DNA of 59,467 bases from an uncultured Psychromonas sp. (GCF_947489755.1 NZ_CANLFB010000024.1:1-59467), one strand, 5' to 3'. Positions 45,215 through 53,986 are shown, counted from the stretch's first letter. Numbers and translations are program-made. The notes: generated by a model not told the origin, from the letters alone.

Positions 45215-46503
45215 TTATTCAACTCTATTTCTTCCTAATGATTTGGCTCTATACAGTGCTTCATCCGCATTTTTCAAGGTTGCAGTAATACTTTCATCCT
45301 TAGGAGAAAACGCCGCAACCCCAATACTAATGGTATATTTTATGTTGCCTAGATCTGTGGGTATTTCAATTTTTTCAATAGAAATTCTTATCCGTTCAGC
45401 TAACTTTTTAGAAGAAATCAAACTTGTTTCAGGCAAAATAATAGCGAACTCTTCACCTCCTAACCTGAATAAACTATCTTGTTGGCGAATTGTTTGTTTG
45501 ATGACCGATACTGTTTCTATAATTGCTTTATCACCAAGGGCATGCCCGTAAATATCATTAATAACTTTAAAGTGATCAATATCTAGCATCAAGATGGTGT
45601 ATGGTTTTGCGCCTTCACTACTTCTCGCAAACACTTCATCACCAACTAAATCAAACTGCCTACGGTTAAATGCTCCCGTCAGAGGATCTGTGACAGAAAT
45701 TAACTGTAATTGTTTATTCTGCTCAGTAATTTTTTTTGCTGCTTCGACTCTTAAACTAATATCTCGAAGAATCCCACAAAAAATACGACCACGCTTACTA
45801 ACCCAAGTTGAGACTGATAGTGAAAGAGGGAAGGTATCTCCACTTTTTCGTAAGCCTTCAACTTCTACGGTTTTTCCAACTATTTTACTTTGTTCCTCGC
45901 TAGAAACATTAGCAACACCATGAAAGTGACTTTTGCGCATATGTTTCGGAATGATGATGCTGACTGACCTATCGCTTCTTCTTCTGTATAGCCAAATAAA
46001 TGCGTTGCGGCATTGTTCCAGGATAAAATAGTAGAATCAACATCCATAGTGATAATGGCATCTATAGCTGTTTCGGTAATATTTCGTATTTCAGAAAGGT
46101 AATCATCAATGCGTGCTTGAGCCTCATGCAGCATCGCATTATCGCGAATAGAAACCAACACTTGAACCTGTTGACCAATACCTTCAAATGGCGATAAGCC
46201 AATACTCACTGAAATGTTATTGCCTAATTTGGTTTTTGCGCTTAAATCAACATATTTGCCCATTTCACGTAGGGTTGGATTATTAAAGAAAGATTGACGA
46301 AGTGATGCATGTTTATGACGATATTGGTTTGGTACCAAGACCTCTACTGGTTGGCCTATTAGTTCACCAGTAGGATATTCAAATAATTGATCTGCTCTAA
46401 GGTTAGTGTGAGTGATGATACCATGCTCACTAATAATGAGAGTTGCATCTATTGCGATCTCTATGAACTCATGTATCCCGCTACTATGCATATGGTTTTT
46501 CAT
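45215..46503 (-). pseudogene. PAS-PAS-GGDEF diguanylate cyclase gene, frameshifted
   Basis: Two adjoining frames make one protein of about 429 residues. Frame one (46503 to about 45960) holds two PAS domains: I-E-I-A-I-D-A-T-L-I-I and A-I-D-A-I-I-T-M-D, L-F-G-Y-T-E-E-E-A-I-G-Q-S. The expected next residues I-I-I-P-K-H-M-R-K are in another frame, one base off, near 45950-45965. Frame two continues with the rest of PAS 2 and a GGDEF domain whose active site reads G-G-E-E-F, which is catalytically competent. Either a real frameshift silences the cyclase or it is a sequencing error. Confidence 0.8.
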
Positions 46504-46649
46504 ATTTTTTAATTAAACCTTATTTGCTGTTGGGTCTACACACTTAAACTATAGACGATGAATGTAACAAGGCTGTAGAGTTACGATAACAACCAAATTC
46601 AACTAGAAAATGAACTCATGGAATCAAACCTAATTACTGTTAATCCCTG

Positions 46650-47015
46650 TTAATTAGCTTGTATCGCATTTGACTGTAGGAATGCTCCATCAATTATTAA
46701 TAGTTGAACACCACTTTTAGTTATTGACTTATGTGAGCTTAAATCATCAGAGACAATATAAGACATTCCTTTAGTTAAAATTGATTGAGTACCATCTTTA
46801 AGCTCATTAATTACTTCACCTTCAAGGCAATAAACAATATGTCCTTTTTCACACCAATGATCAGCGATATAATTTTTAGAATACTCAACAAGTCTAACTC
46901 TTAAGCCTGCAAATTCGAGTGTTTGCCAATAAGCGGTTCCTGTTTTACCTTTATGTTCTGTACGAGGAACATCTTTCCAATCAATTGTTTGAAATGGAAT
47001 ACTTAGATTTGCCAT
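46650..47015 (-). CDS. DHCW-motif cupin protein
   Basis: The 121-residue single-domain cupin has the group's motif A-D-H-W-C-E-K-G-H-I-V-Y-C-L-E-G near 51-66, followed by L-T-K-G-M-S-Y-I-V-S-D. The His and Glu residues could bind metal. Function of this group is not known. GGAG precedes the ATG. R copy 3 begins 26 bases upstream, so its promoter probably lies inside the repeat. Confidence 0.75.
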   Translation of the reverse strand: MANLSIPFQTIDWKDVPRTEHKGKTGTAYWQTLEFAGLRVRLVEYSKNYIADHWCEKGHIVYCLEGEVINELKDGTQSILTKGMSYIVSDDLSSHKSITKSGVQLLIIDGAFLQSNAIQAN

Positions 47016-47040
47016 GATGACTCCAGTTTAGATGATGCCT

Positions 47041-47884
47041 AATAGTGTAATTAAGTAGGATAATTCCGTATTTTTAGTTGGTAAACAGAACACTTTAGTT
47101 TATTTAAATTTGATAGTAAAACATCAAAATAAATAAACCAATCAAAAAGTTAAAAACAAAACTAAAACTTTAATCAGGAGGATAGGTCGAGTAATTTTTC
47201 ATCTACGCTGGAAATACAGAAATGTACTTATTCTGTGAAAAAATGAGCTTAAGTTTTTTATAGAATAAAATCATCAGCGCATATTATTCAATGTGACTAC
47301 AATTCCCCGCCGTCTAGTTTTCCCAAATCATCAATTGCTTTTAGCAAAGCCAAATAGGACGTTTGGATGAGCGCAGACGAACCCAACTCGAAGTAAAAGA
47401 TATGCACTTCCTTATAGATCATGGGAATGAAAAAATAAACACACAAAGGCAAAGAATGCAGACTAAAGTCAGCGCCCCAAAACCAAAGTTTTTTACTAGG
47501 TTGATAATGGTGTTTTTTGAATTCGTATTGCTATTTTTTCATCAACATAAAAAAGAAATGCTTAAAACATTGCTCAATGTGGACGAGCAATCCCGCCGTC
47601 TAGTTTTCCCAAATCATCAATTGATTTTAGCAAAGACAAACAGGATGTTTGAATTAGGCTCGTTTGGCACATGGATGTGCCGTAAGAGCCGGTGATTTAT
47701 AAAAGCGATTTATTATTTGGATTAGAAAACGCTCGGTTGGCCTTTCCTTTGCTTACTTTCCTTTTGGCCACTCAAAGGAAAGTAAAGTCGCCGACAGGGC
47801 GAAAATACTGATAGTAAATATCAAACTGACTCGATGAGTGCAGACGAATCCAATTCAAATAATGTATGAATGTCCCGTACTTTA
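47041..47884 (+). repeat. R element, copy 3 (rearranged)
   Basis: It begins AATAGTGTAATTAAGTAG. The first hairpin block is cut short at about 47365 and joins directly to the later GATGAGCGCAGACGAACCC part. Then comes the CACACAAAGGCAAAG block and a complete second hairpin block (47560-47850). It closes with AATGTATGAATGTCCCGTAC at 47861. No real gene. Confidence 0.85.
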
Positions 47885-48085
47885 GATCATTGATCAAACT
47901 GGGAGTCAGTGAACGTTTAGCTATTTCCTGTGCCAGTGGATTTATAAAAATACCAGTAAAGGACCTTGTCGTAGTTCGAAAACCAAAGGGATCAATATAG
48001 CGATCAGTAATGAGTTTTTTAGCCAGATAAAGTTTGATGTCATTAAAGGATTTGTTAATTAATATTAACTATTCATCATAAGATG
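47885..48085 (-). other. Open but unrecognised stretch
   Basis: A minus-strand frame of about 58 codons, up to roughly 48060, is free of stops (it reads N-K-S-F-N-D-I-K-L-Y-L-A-K-K-L). No start, ribosome site or family is recognised. It may be the remains of a gene. Confidence 0.25.
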
Positions 48086-48151
48086 AACTGCCCTGTGCGA
48101 AGCCACATGCATGGTGGTGTGGGGCTGGAGGCTAAACATCACCGGCTACCC
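48086..48151 (+). mobile_element. Group II intron 3' end (domains V-VI), truncated
   Basis: ACTGCCCTGTGCGAAGC with CCACATGCATGGTGGT folds as a domain V stem. The next part, GGGGCTGG with CCGGCTACCC, folds like domain VI, and it ends CTACCCGAT, a usual 3' splice end of bacterial group II introns. No reverse transcriptase gene precedes it, so it is a remnant. It joins directly to the stem of attC-like site 4. Confidence 0.6.
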
Positions 48152-48223
48152 GATTGGCTAAAATTGTGAGGCACGAACAATAGCTGACTGTTTTATGTCC
48201 GATTTAATTGCCTTGTTATATCT
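48151..48223 (-). other. attC-like site 4, one end replaced by the intron remnant
   Basis: The inner stem (TGGCTAAAATTGTGAG against CTGACTGTTTTATGTCC) matches site 3. On the minus strand the site begins ATATAACAAGG (plus 48212-48222). The other terminus, expected as GGGCGTTAGC, is missing and the intron end CTACCCGAT stands in its place. Confidence 0.6.
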
Positions 48224-48235
48224 TCTCGATTACAA

Positions 48236-48254
48236 TGTACGACAATACCGTACG
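48236..48254. promoter_or_regulatory. Operator of YefM-YoeB pair 2
   Basis: TGTACG and CGTACG flank a short spacer 20 bases before the antitoxin, of the same type as at 42951. Confidence 0.5.
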
Positions 48255-48272
48255 TAATAGAGGGGCGTAAAT

Positions 48273-48545
48273 ATGAATAGCATAAGCGTAAATAAGTTTA
48301 GGGATAATCTTAAATCCTATGTTGAGCAAACAGTTAGTGATCATGAACCCATAAAAGTTACACGTAGAGCAGGAGATGACTTTGTTGTTATGAGCGCTGA
48401 CGACTGGGAAAGAGAGCAAGAAACATTACACATATTACAAAGTAATGATTTGATGAAACAAATTGCTGATTCAATGGATACTCATCAAAGCACTGAAGGT
48501 TATAAACCAACAAAAGAGCAATTAGATGAGATCACTAGTATTTGA
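48273..48545 (+). CDS. YefM-type antitoxin 2
   Basis: The 90-residue protein has S-V-N-K-F-R-D-N-L-K, P-I-K-V-T-R-R-A-G-D-D-F-V-V-M-S-A-D-D-W-E-R-E-Q-E-T, the YefM DNA-binding half, and a longer polar C-terminus. It is clearly a different lineage from antitoxin 1. AGAGGGG precedes the start. It overlaps the toxin gene by 20 bases. Confidence 0.9.
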   Translation: MNSISVNKFRDNLKSYVEQTVSDHEPIKVTRRAGDDFVVMSADDWEREQETLHILQSNDLMKQIADSMDTHQSTEGYKPTKEQLDEITSI

Positions 48546-48795
48546 AGGTAAAACTTGGCTTATTTATGAGCAATTAAGAGAAAAAGATAAAAAACTTCAT
48601 AAGGCTCTATGCAAAATTTTAAAGGAGATGTTGCGCTCTGATCCCTCTTCAGGACTTGGGAAACCAGAACCATTAAAACATAACTTAACTGGTCTTTGGT
48701 CAAAGAGAATTTCTCAGAAGGACAGATTGATCTACAAGTTTGATGAAAGCCATGTTTATATATTTGCTATAGGCGGACACTACGATCAACACTAG
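48526..48795 (+). CDS. YoeB-type toxin 2
   Basis: The 89-residue protein has the YoeB motifs: W-L-I-Y-E-Q-L-R-E-K-D-K-K, G-L-G-K-P-E-P-L-K-H-N-L-T-G-L-W-S-K-R-I-S-Q-K-D-R-L-I-Y and the end G-G-H-Y. The catalytic His position is kept; the last motif is G-G-H-Y in place of R-Y-H-Y. R copy 4 begins six bases after the stop codon. Confidence 0.9.
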   Translation: MRSLVFEGKTWLIYEQLREKDKKLHKALCKILKEMLRSDPSSGLGKPEPLKHNLTGLWSKRISQKDRLIYKFDESHVYIFAIGGHYDQH

Positions 48796-48801
48796 AAATA
48801 T

Positions 48802-49262
48802 AACAGCGTAATTAAATATAATCATTCCGTATTTCCGGTGGATAGACAGAACACATTTTTTTATTTAAATTTTACAGTAGAGTACTAAAATAAATAAACT
48901 AATCAAAATGTTACTAGATTATTTTTACTGAATAAAATCAGAAGCTAACATTAGTCAACGAGGCTGCAATTCCCCACCGTCTAGTTTTCCCAAATCATTA
49001 ATTGCTTTTAGCAAAGCCAAATAGGATGTTTGGATTAGGCTCGTTTGGCCTTTCCTTTGCTTACTTTCCTTTTGGCCACTCAAAGGAAAATAAAGTCGCC
49101 GACAGGGCGAAAATACTGATAATAAATATCAAACTGACCGGATAAGCGCAGACGAATCTAACTCGAGTAAATTAAGTTTAAAAAAGTATCGTTTCCACGT
49201 GAAGCATAGGAAAAAATAAACACACAAAGACAAAGAATGCAGACTAAAGTCAGCGCCCCAAA
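48802..49262 (+). repeat. R element, copy 4 (shortened)
   Basis: It begins AACAGCGTAATTAAATA. The hairpin block lacks the GGCACA/TGTGCC part, jumping from GGCTCGTTTGGC straight to CTTTCCTTTGC. It ends with the CACACAAAGACAAAG block and AGTCAGCGCCCC, without the closing CCCGTAC motif. It marks the right edge of the island. Confidence 0.85.
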
Positions 49263-49293
49263 GGCTAATCACTAATAAAAAAGCATAAAAAAA

Positions 49294-49317
49294 CCGTTGT
49301 TATCACTATAACAACGG
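49294..49317 (-). terminator. Terminator of the ABC transporter operon
   Basis: CCGTTGTTAT and ATAACAACGG pair perfectly around four bases. On the minus strand seven T residues follow. It is 56 bases past the stop at 49374. Confidence 0.85.
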
Positions 49318-49373
49318 CCCCATATTTACTGCTAAACAAACTAAAAAAGTAAGCGATTACCAACCTCGTGAGG

Positions 49374-50300
49374 TTAACTGCTCCTATGCCATGGTTTCCC
49401 TAATGCCATCGGCTCAAACAACTTCAGGCGTTGTTTATCACGACTTAGCATAACTAACACAACTAGCGTTGCAATGTATGGCATCATCGCTAATAAGTTA
49501 GATGAAATGTCCCAGTTTAAGCCCTGTGCAACGAGGTGCATGATGCTAGCGAAACCAAACAGATAAGCACCTAAAATGATGCGTTCAATACGCCAGCTGG
49601 CAAATACAACTAAAGTCAGTGCAATCCAACCTTTACCTGACACCATGCCTTCTGTCCACATTGGTGTATAAGCAATCGATAAGTAAGCGCCTGCTAACCC
49701 AGCCATCGCCCCACCAAAGGCCACTGATAAATAACGAATCAACATTACAGGTAATCCTAAGTTACTCGCTACGCTTGGGTCTTCTCCCACTGCGCGCACC
49801 GATAAACCTTGGCGGTGGTAACGGAAGAATAAATACACAACGACAATTAATACCCAACTTAAATAAACAATGGCATTCTGCGCAAAGATGGCTTTACCTA
49901 TGATCGGAATGTGCTGTAACTCTGCGATAGAAAGTGAAGGTAATACAGAAATCTGTTTTCCTTCGTAATCATTGCCTAGGAAAGCAGATAAACCGGTTCC
50001 AAAGATAGTAAGTGCTAACCCAGCAGCAACTTGATTGGCGTTAAGTTGCAATGCAATGACCGCAAATAAAAGCGACATCGCAACGCCGACTAGCATCGCG
50101 AATAAAAAGCCGAGAATATAGCTATCAGTGTGATACATGGCGATAAAACCCGCGACGGCGCCCATCAGCATCATGCCTTCTTGGCCTAGGTTTAACACAC
50201 CACTTTTTTCACAGACCATTTCACCTAAAGCCACTAATAAAAGTGGGGTGCCTGTCATGATCATGGCGTATAAAATATTCGTTATTAAATCAATATCCAT
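49374..50300 (-). CDS. Nucleoside/purine-type ABC transporter permease (BMP system, second permease)
   Basis: The 308-residue inner-membrane protein has about 8-9 helices and the BPD_transp_2 pattern: L-V-A-L-G-E-M-V-C-E-K-S-G-V-L-N-L-G-Q-E-G-M-M-L near 20-45, and R-A-V-G-E-D-P-S-V-A-S-N-L-G near 165. This is the YufQ-like partner in BMP/ABC nucleoside importers. It is the last gene of the ATPase-permease-permease operon, and the gap to its neighbour is 22 bases. Confidence 0.87.
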   Translation of the reverse strand: MDIDLITNILYAMIMTGTPLLLVALGEMVCEKSGVLNLGQEGMMLMGAVAGFIAMYHTDSYILGFLFAMLVGVAMSLLFAVIALQLNANQVAAGLALTIFGTGLSAFLGNDYEGKQISVLPSLSIAELQHIPIIGKAIFAQNAIVYLSWVLIVVVYLFFRYHRQGLSVRAVGEDPSVASNLGLPVMLIRYLSVAFGGAMAGLAGAYLSIAYTPMWTEGMVSGKGWIALTLVVFASWRIERIILGAYLFGFASIMHLVAQGLNWDISSNLLAMMPYIATLVVLVMLSRDKQRLKLFEPMALGKPWHRSS

Positions 50301-50322
50301 CAGTTAATTTCCTTAATACTGT

Positions 50323-51411
50323 TTAATTTTTTGCCGTAGCAGTTGAACCTGAACGCTTAAATGTGAAGGCAATTCGGTAGCGAATAAGTACGTCACAAGA
50401 GAGTAAGAAGAACAGTATCAATCCTTGTAATATGCCACTTATTGACCTTGGTAAATTCAACATCATTTGTGACATTTCACCGCCCATAAACAGTAATGCG
50501 ATTAGTAAGCCTGCTAAGGTTATTCCGATAGGATGTAGTCGACCCAGAAAGGCAACAATGATCGCTGAGTAACCGTAGCCTGGCGAAATAGCAGGTATTA
50601 ATTGCCCTGTTGAGCCTGTTACGATAACCGCTCCCGCTAAGCCCGCTAATGCACCGGATGCTAAAAACACCATGGCTGCTAATTTTTTCTGTTTGTAACC
50701 TGCCATGTGCGCCGCAGGCTTATCTAAACCCAATACTTTGATTTGAAAACCTAAGAAGGTTTTACTCATAAATACCCAAACAATCACTAATGCCAACACT
50801 ACTAACAACAAGCCAATATGCAAACGTGTGCCTTCGAATAAAATAGGCAACAGGGTACTATCACCAAACAATGCACTTTCTGGGAAGTTATATCCGTTGG
50901 GATCTTTTAATGGTCCGTACACTGCCCATAGCAAGGTATTGAGTGCGATGTAGTTCATCATGATCGTCACTAAGGTTTCATTACAATTTAAACGTAAATT
51001 TAAAAAAGCAGAGATACCAGAGCAAATCATACCGCCGACCATGCCTGCGATTAACGTTAAAGGCATTGCCCACACGCTACTCGAATCGACAAACTGCAAG
51101 GCCATTACGGTACCAACCACGGCACCTGTTAATAATTGACCTTCTGCGCCAATGTTCCATATAGAGGCGCGGTAACATAAGGCTAAACCATAGGCACAAA
51201 GCAGGATTGGGATTGCAACGACTAATAACTCGGTGACACCATACCAATTGGCGATAGGGCTAATAAAAAAGGTGTAAAGCGCTTCTACGGGGTCTTTACC
51301 TAATGCCATGAATAAAATGGAGCTAGCAATTAAGGTTAAAAAGACAGCCAGTACGGGAGATAAATATCCCCATTTGGCTGACGCTTGAACGCGAGGGACT
51401 AATTTAATCAT
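50323..51411 (-). CDS. Nucleoside/purine-type ABC transporter permease (BMP system, first permease)
   Basis: The protein of 362 residues has about 9-10 membrane helices and the permease motif A-S-I-W-N-I-G-A-E-G-Q-L-L-T-G-A near 90-105. ATG 51411 is preferred over an ATG at 51429 since AAGGA stands before it and the overlap with the ATPase stop is then only eight bases. It forms the membrane channel with the second permease. Confidence 0.86.
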   Translation of the reverse strand: MIKLVPRVQASAKWGYLSPVLAVFLTLIASSILFMALGKDPVEALYTFFISPIANWYGVTELLVVAIPILLCAYGLALCYRASIWNIGAEGQLLTGAVVGTVMALQFVDSSSVWAMPLTLIAGMVGGMICSGISAFLNLRLNCNETLVTIMMNYIALNTLLWAVYGPLKDPNGYNFPESALFGDSTLLPILFEGTRLHIGLLLVVLALVIVWVFMSKTFLGFQIKVLGLDKPAAHMAGYKQKKLAAMVFLASGALAGLAGAVIVTGSTGQLIPAISPGYGYSAIIVAFLGRLHPIGITLAGLLIALLFMGGEMSQMMLNLPRSISGILQGLILFFLLSCDVLIRYRIAFTFKRSGSTATAKN

Positions 51412-52996
51412 GTTGCAATATTCCTTCATTGTCAGCTGCTGTTGTTGGTATTGATGGGGCGATTATTTCTGAGGTAGCGGTTGCTTCGGTATCAAAATCA
51501 CCTGCCATCCATTGTCCTAGTTTTACTAAAGGCAGTGCTTCTGGCGCTAGAAAATGTGAAACTTTACCGTCACAAATTGCGCCTAAACGGTCACTGATTT
51601 TATACAGTTCGTCCAAGTCTTCAGACACGATTAAGATCGCACAACCACGATCTCTTAATTGTAAAATTGCATCGTGAATCGCCACTTGAGCACCAATATC
51701 TACACCCCATGTTGGATGAGACATCAGTAAAAAATTAGGCTCTTGATCTATCTCTCGGCCAACAATGAACTTTTGTAAGTTACCACCCGATAAACTCGCC
51801 GCAGAATCATGGTTGCCTGTTGTTTTTACTTTGTATTTTTTAATTATTTTATCTGCGAGTTCAACGATTTTAGTGTGTCGTAAAAAGCCATTTTTAACTA
51901 AACCTGAATCAAAACTAGTGAGTAGGGCGTTATCGCATAAATCTAAATCGGGTACGGCACCTCGGCCTAAACGATCTTCTGGCACAAATGCTAAGCCTAA
52001 ACGGCGACGTTGTAATGGGGTTAATTGGTCTATCGCTGTGCCTGCAAAGGTGATGGATTGTGAATTGGGATGAATATCTTCACCAGACAAAGCTTTAAGC
52101 AATTCTTCTTGCCCATTACCTGCGATACCTGCAATACCAACTATCTCACCGCGTTTTACCTGTAAGCTAATATTTTTTAAGGCAACATCAAATTGCCCAG
52201 TAGATGTAGTTGATAAGCCTTTAATGTCAGCAAATACTTCTGTTCCTAACGAACGACGGCACTCATTGCTAATCGCTATATCTTCACCGACCATCATCCG
52301 TGCGATGGACTCGGATGTTTCATCTTTAGGTTTACAATGTCCTGTCACTTTACCTGCTCGTAGAATAGTCGCACTATCACAAAGCTCTGTGACCTCATGT
52401 AATTTATGGCTGATAAACAATACCGAACAACCTTCTTTGGTGAGTTGTCTTAATGTTTTAAATAAATTATCGACTTCTTGCGGCGTTAATACTGAGGTAG
52501 GTTCATCTAAAATAAGTAATTGAAGGTTTAATAATAAGCAACGCACAATCTCAACACGTTGACGCTCACCTGTTGATAAACTTGAAATACGGCGGTCTGG
52601 ATCGAGTGGCATACCATATCGTTCGGATGTCGCTTTGATGCGGTGTGCTAAGGTTTTTGAGTTACCGGCTTGGTCGCCTAATACTAATGCGATATTTTCA
52701 GATACGGTGAGTGTTTCAAATAATGAGAAATGTTGAAAAACCATGCCAATACCTAAACCTCGCGCCACTGAAGGTTGGTCAATAGAAACAGGTTTACCAT
52801 TCCATATAATGCTGCCTGAATCTGGTTTTACGACACCATAAAGCATTTTCATTAAGGTACTTTTACCTGCGCCATTTTCCCCTAATAACGCATGAATTTC
52901 ACCATGTTCTATATCTAGAAATACCTCATCATTGGCTTTACAGCCAGGGTATTGTTTGGTGATTCCAAGCATCGCTAAACGCTTAACATTACTCAT
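51404..52996 (-). CDS. Nucleoside/purine-type ABC transporter ATPase (double domain)
   Basis: The 530-residue protein has two ABC domains. The first (1-230) has a complete Walker A G-E-N-G-A-G-K-S-T and signature L-S-T-G-E-R-Q-R, Walker B L-L-I-L-D-E-P-T. The second (about 260-500) has a modified G-I-A-G-N-G-Q-E-E-L loop and L-S-G-G-N-L-Q-K signature, as is normal for the sugar/nucleoside (RbsA/YufO) family. It powers the two permeases. It is divergent from the uraD gene, with a RutR-like box between. Confidence 0.9.
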   Translation of the reverse strand: MSNVKRLAMLGITKQYPGCKANDEVFLDIEHGEIHALLGENGAGKSTLMKMLYGVVKPDSGSIIWNGKPVSIDQPSVARGLGIGMVFQHFSLFETLTVSENIALVLGDQAGNSKTLAHRIKATSERYGMPLDPDRRISSLSTGERQRVEIVRCLLLNLQLLILDEPTSVLTPQEVDNLFKTLRQLTKEGCSVLFISHKLHEVTELCDSATILRAGKVTGHCKPKDETSESIARMMVGEDIAISNECRRSLGTEVFADIKGLSTTSTGQFDVALKNISLQVKRGEIVGIAGIAGNGQEELLKALSGEDIHPNSQSITFAGTAIDQLTPLQRRRLGLAFVPEDRLGRGAVPDLDLCDNALLTSFDSGLVKNGFLRHTKIVELADKIIKKYKVKTTGNHDSAASLSGGNLQKFIVGREIDQEPNFLLMSHPTWGVDIGAQVAIHDAILQLRDRGCAILIVSEDLDELYKISDRLGAICDGKVSHFLAPEALPLVKLGQWMAGDFDTEATATSEIIAPSIPTTAADNEGILQHD

Positions 52997-53485
52997 TGAA
53001 AAGTCCCTTTTGTTACTGATTATGATGGTCTAATGAATACGATTAACTGCAATGAACGGCATCTATTATGACTGATATAGTCACTGAGAAATATCATCGA
53101 CATTATGCGATGACACGCTCCTTATTAATGGCGGTTTTACTGTAATCTGTCCAATTGGTCAAAGTTGGTATGATATTAGCAATAAACTTACCAGCTATTT
53201 AAAAATTGGATCCGACTTATAAATAAATAAGCGTTATAACAACACTACGTTATTTATTTTCTTTTATTACAGCAAGTTACATTTACTGAAATGAAGTGAT
53301 GCTATTTTTTAATTATATAAGAATAGAATATAAAATGAGACAAAAAGCACCAAAAATGTACATTTTAAATTATTTTGCACCATATATGGGCTTATTATCC
53401 ATACAAGAAAATTAAACGGAATATTTAGCGTTTTAACAAACGTTAAATGATGCAAATAATCGAGTAAATTTAAAAAGGAAAGTTG
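52997..53485. promoter_or_regulatory. Divergent ABC ATPase / OHCU decarboxylase promoter region
   Basis: About 490 AT-rich bases without a gene, holding the palindrome at 53147. Confidence 0.6.
53147..53162. promoter_or_regulatory. RutR-type operator 2
   Basis: CTGTCCAATTGGTCAA matches TTGACCA-NN-TGGTCAA at 12 of 14 defined positions; the right half is perfect. Confidence 0.65.
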
Positions 53486-53986
53486 ATGAGTTTAAATGAA
53501 ATAAATACAGCTAATACAGAAGATGCCTATGCTATTTTTGAAAGCTGTTGTTGTGCTCCAAAATGGATTGAAAGCATGGTTAGTGCGCGTCCTTTTACCG
53601 ATTTAGACGCTTTATTAAGTCAATCTAAACAGGCTTTTTCGGCGTTATCAGCTCAAGATTATTTGGTCGCTTTTACGGGGCATCCGCAAATAGGTAATTT
53701 AAAAACCTTACATGAAAAATATGCTAACACCTCGGGTACAGCCAGTAATGAACAAGCGGGTATGTCGGTTGCTGACAGTGAAGTACTTGAAGAGATGATT
53801 CAGTTAAACCAAGACTATTTAAAGAAATTTGGTTTCATTTTTATTGTTTGTGCTTCAGGTAAAAGCGCACAGGAAATGTTGGAATTAATTAGAAATAGAA
53901 TAGGTAATGAACGCTCAGAAGAGTTGAATATTGCAGGTGCTGAACAAGCTAAAATCACTCACATTCGTTTGGAAAAACTATTATGA
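53486..53986 (+). CDS. uraD: 2-Oxo-4-hydroxy-4-carboxy-5-ureidoimidazoline (OHCU) decarboxylase
   Basis: The protein of 166 residues makes S-allantoin from the HIU hydrolase product. Motifs of the family: F-E-S-C-C-C-A-P-K-W, G-H66-P-Q-I-G with the catalytic His, S-N-E-Q-A-G and L-N-Q-D-Y-L-K-K-F-G-F-I-F-I-V-C-A-S-G. ATG 53486 follows AAAAAGGAAAG. It overlaps the HIU hydrolase start by 4 bases. Confidence 0.92.
   Translation: MSLNEINTANTEDAYAIFESCCCAPKWIESMVSARPFTDLDALLSQSKQAFSALSAQDYLVAFTGHPQIGNLKTLHEKYANTSGTASNEQAGMSVADSEVLEEMIQLNQDYLKKFGFIFIVCASGKSAQEMLELIRNRIGNERSEELNIAGAEQAKITHIRLEKLL

Noticed and set aside
48086-48151. The structured piece as a c-di-GMP or other riboswitch for the following TA pair
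   Set aside because: Its two stems and CTACCCGAT end fit group II intron domains V-VI better, and no riboswitch core motif is present.
48216-48419. Minus-strand frame across the start of YefM antitoxin 2
   Set aside because: It overlaps a well-supported antitoxin and its operator on the other strand and has no family resemblance.
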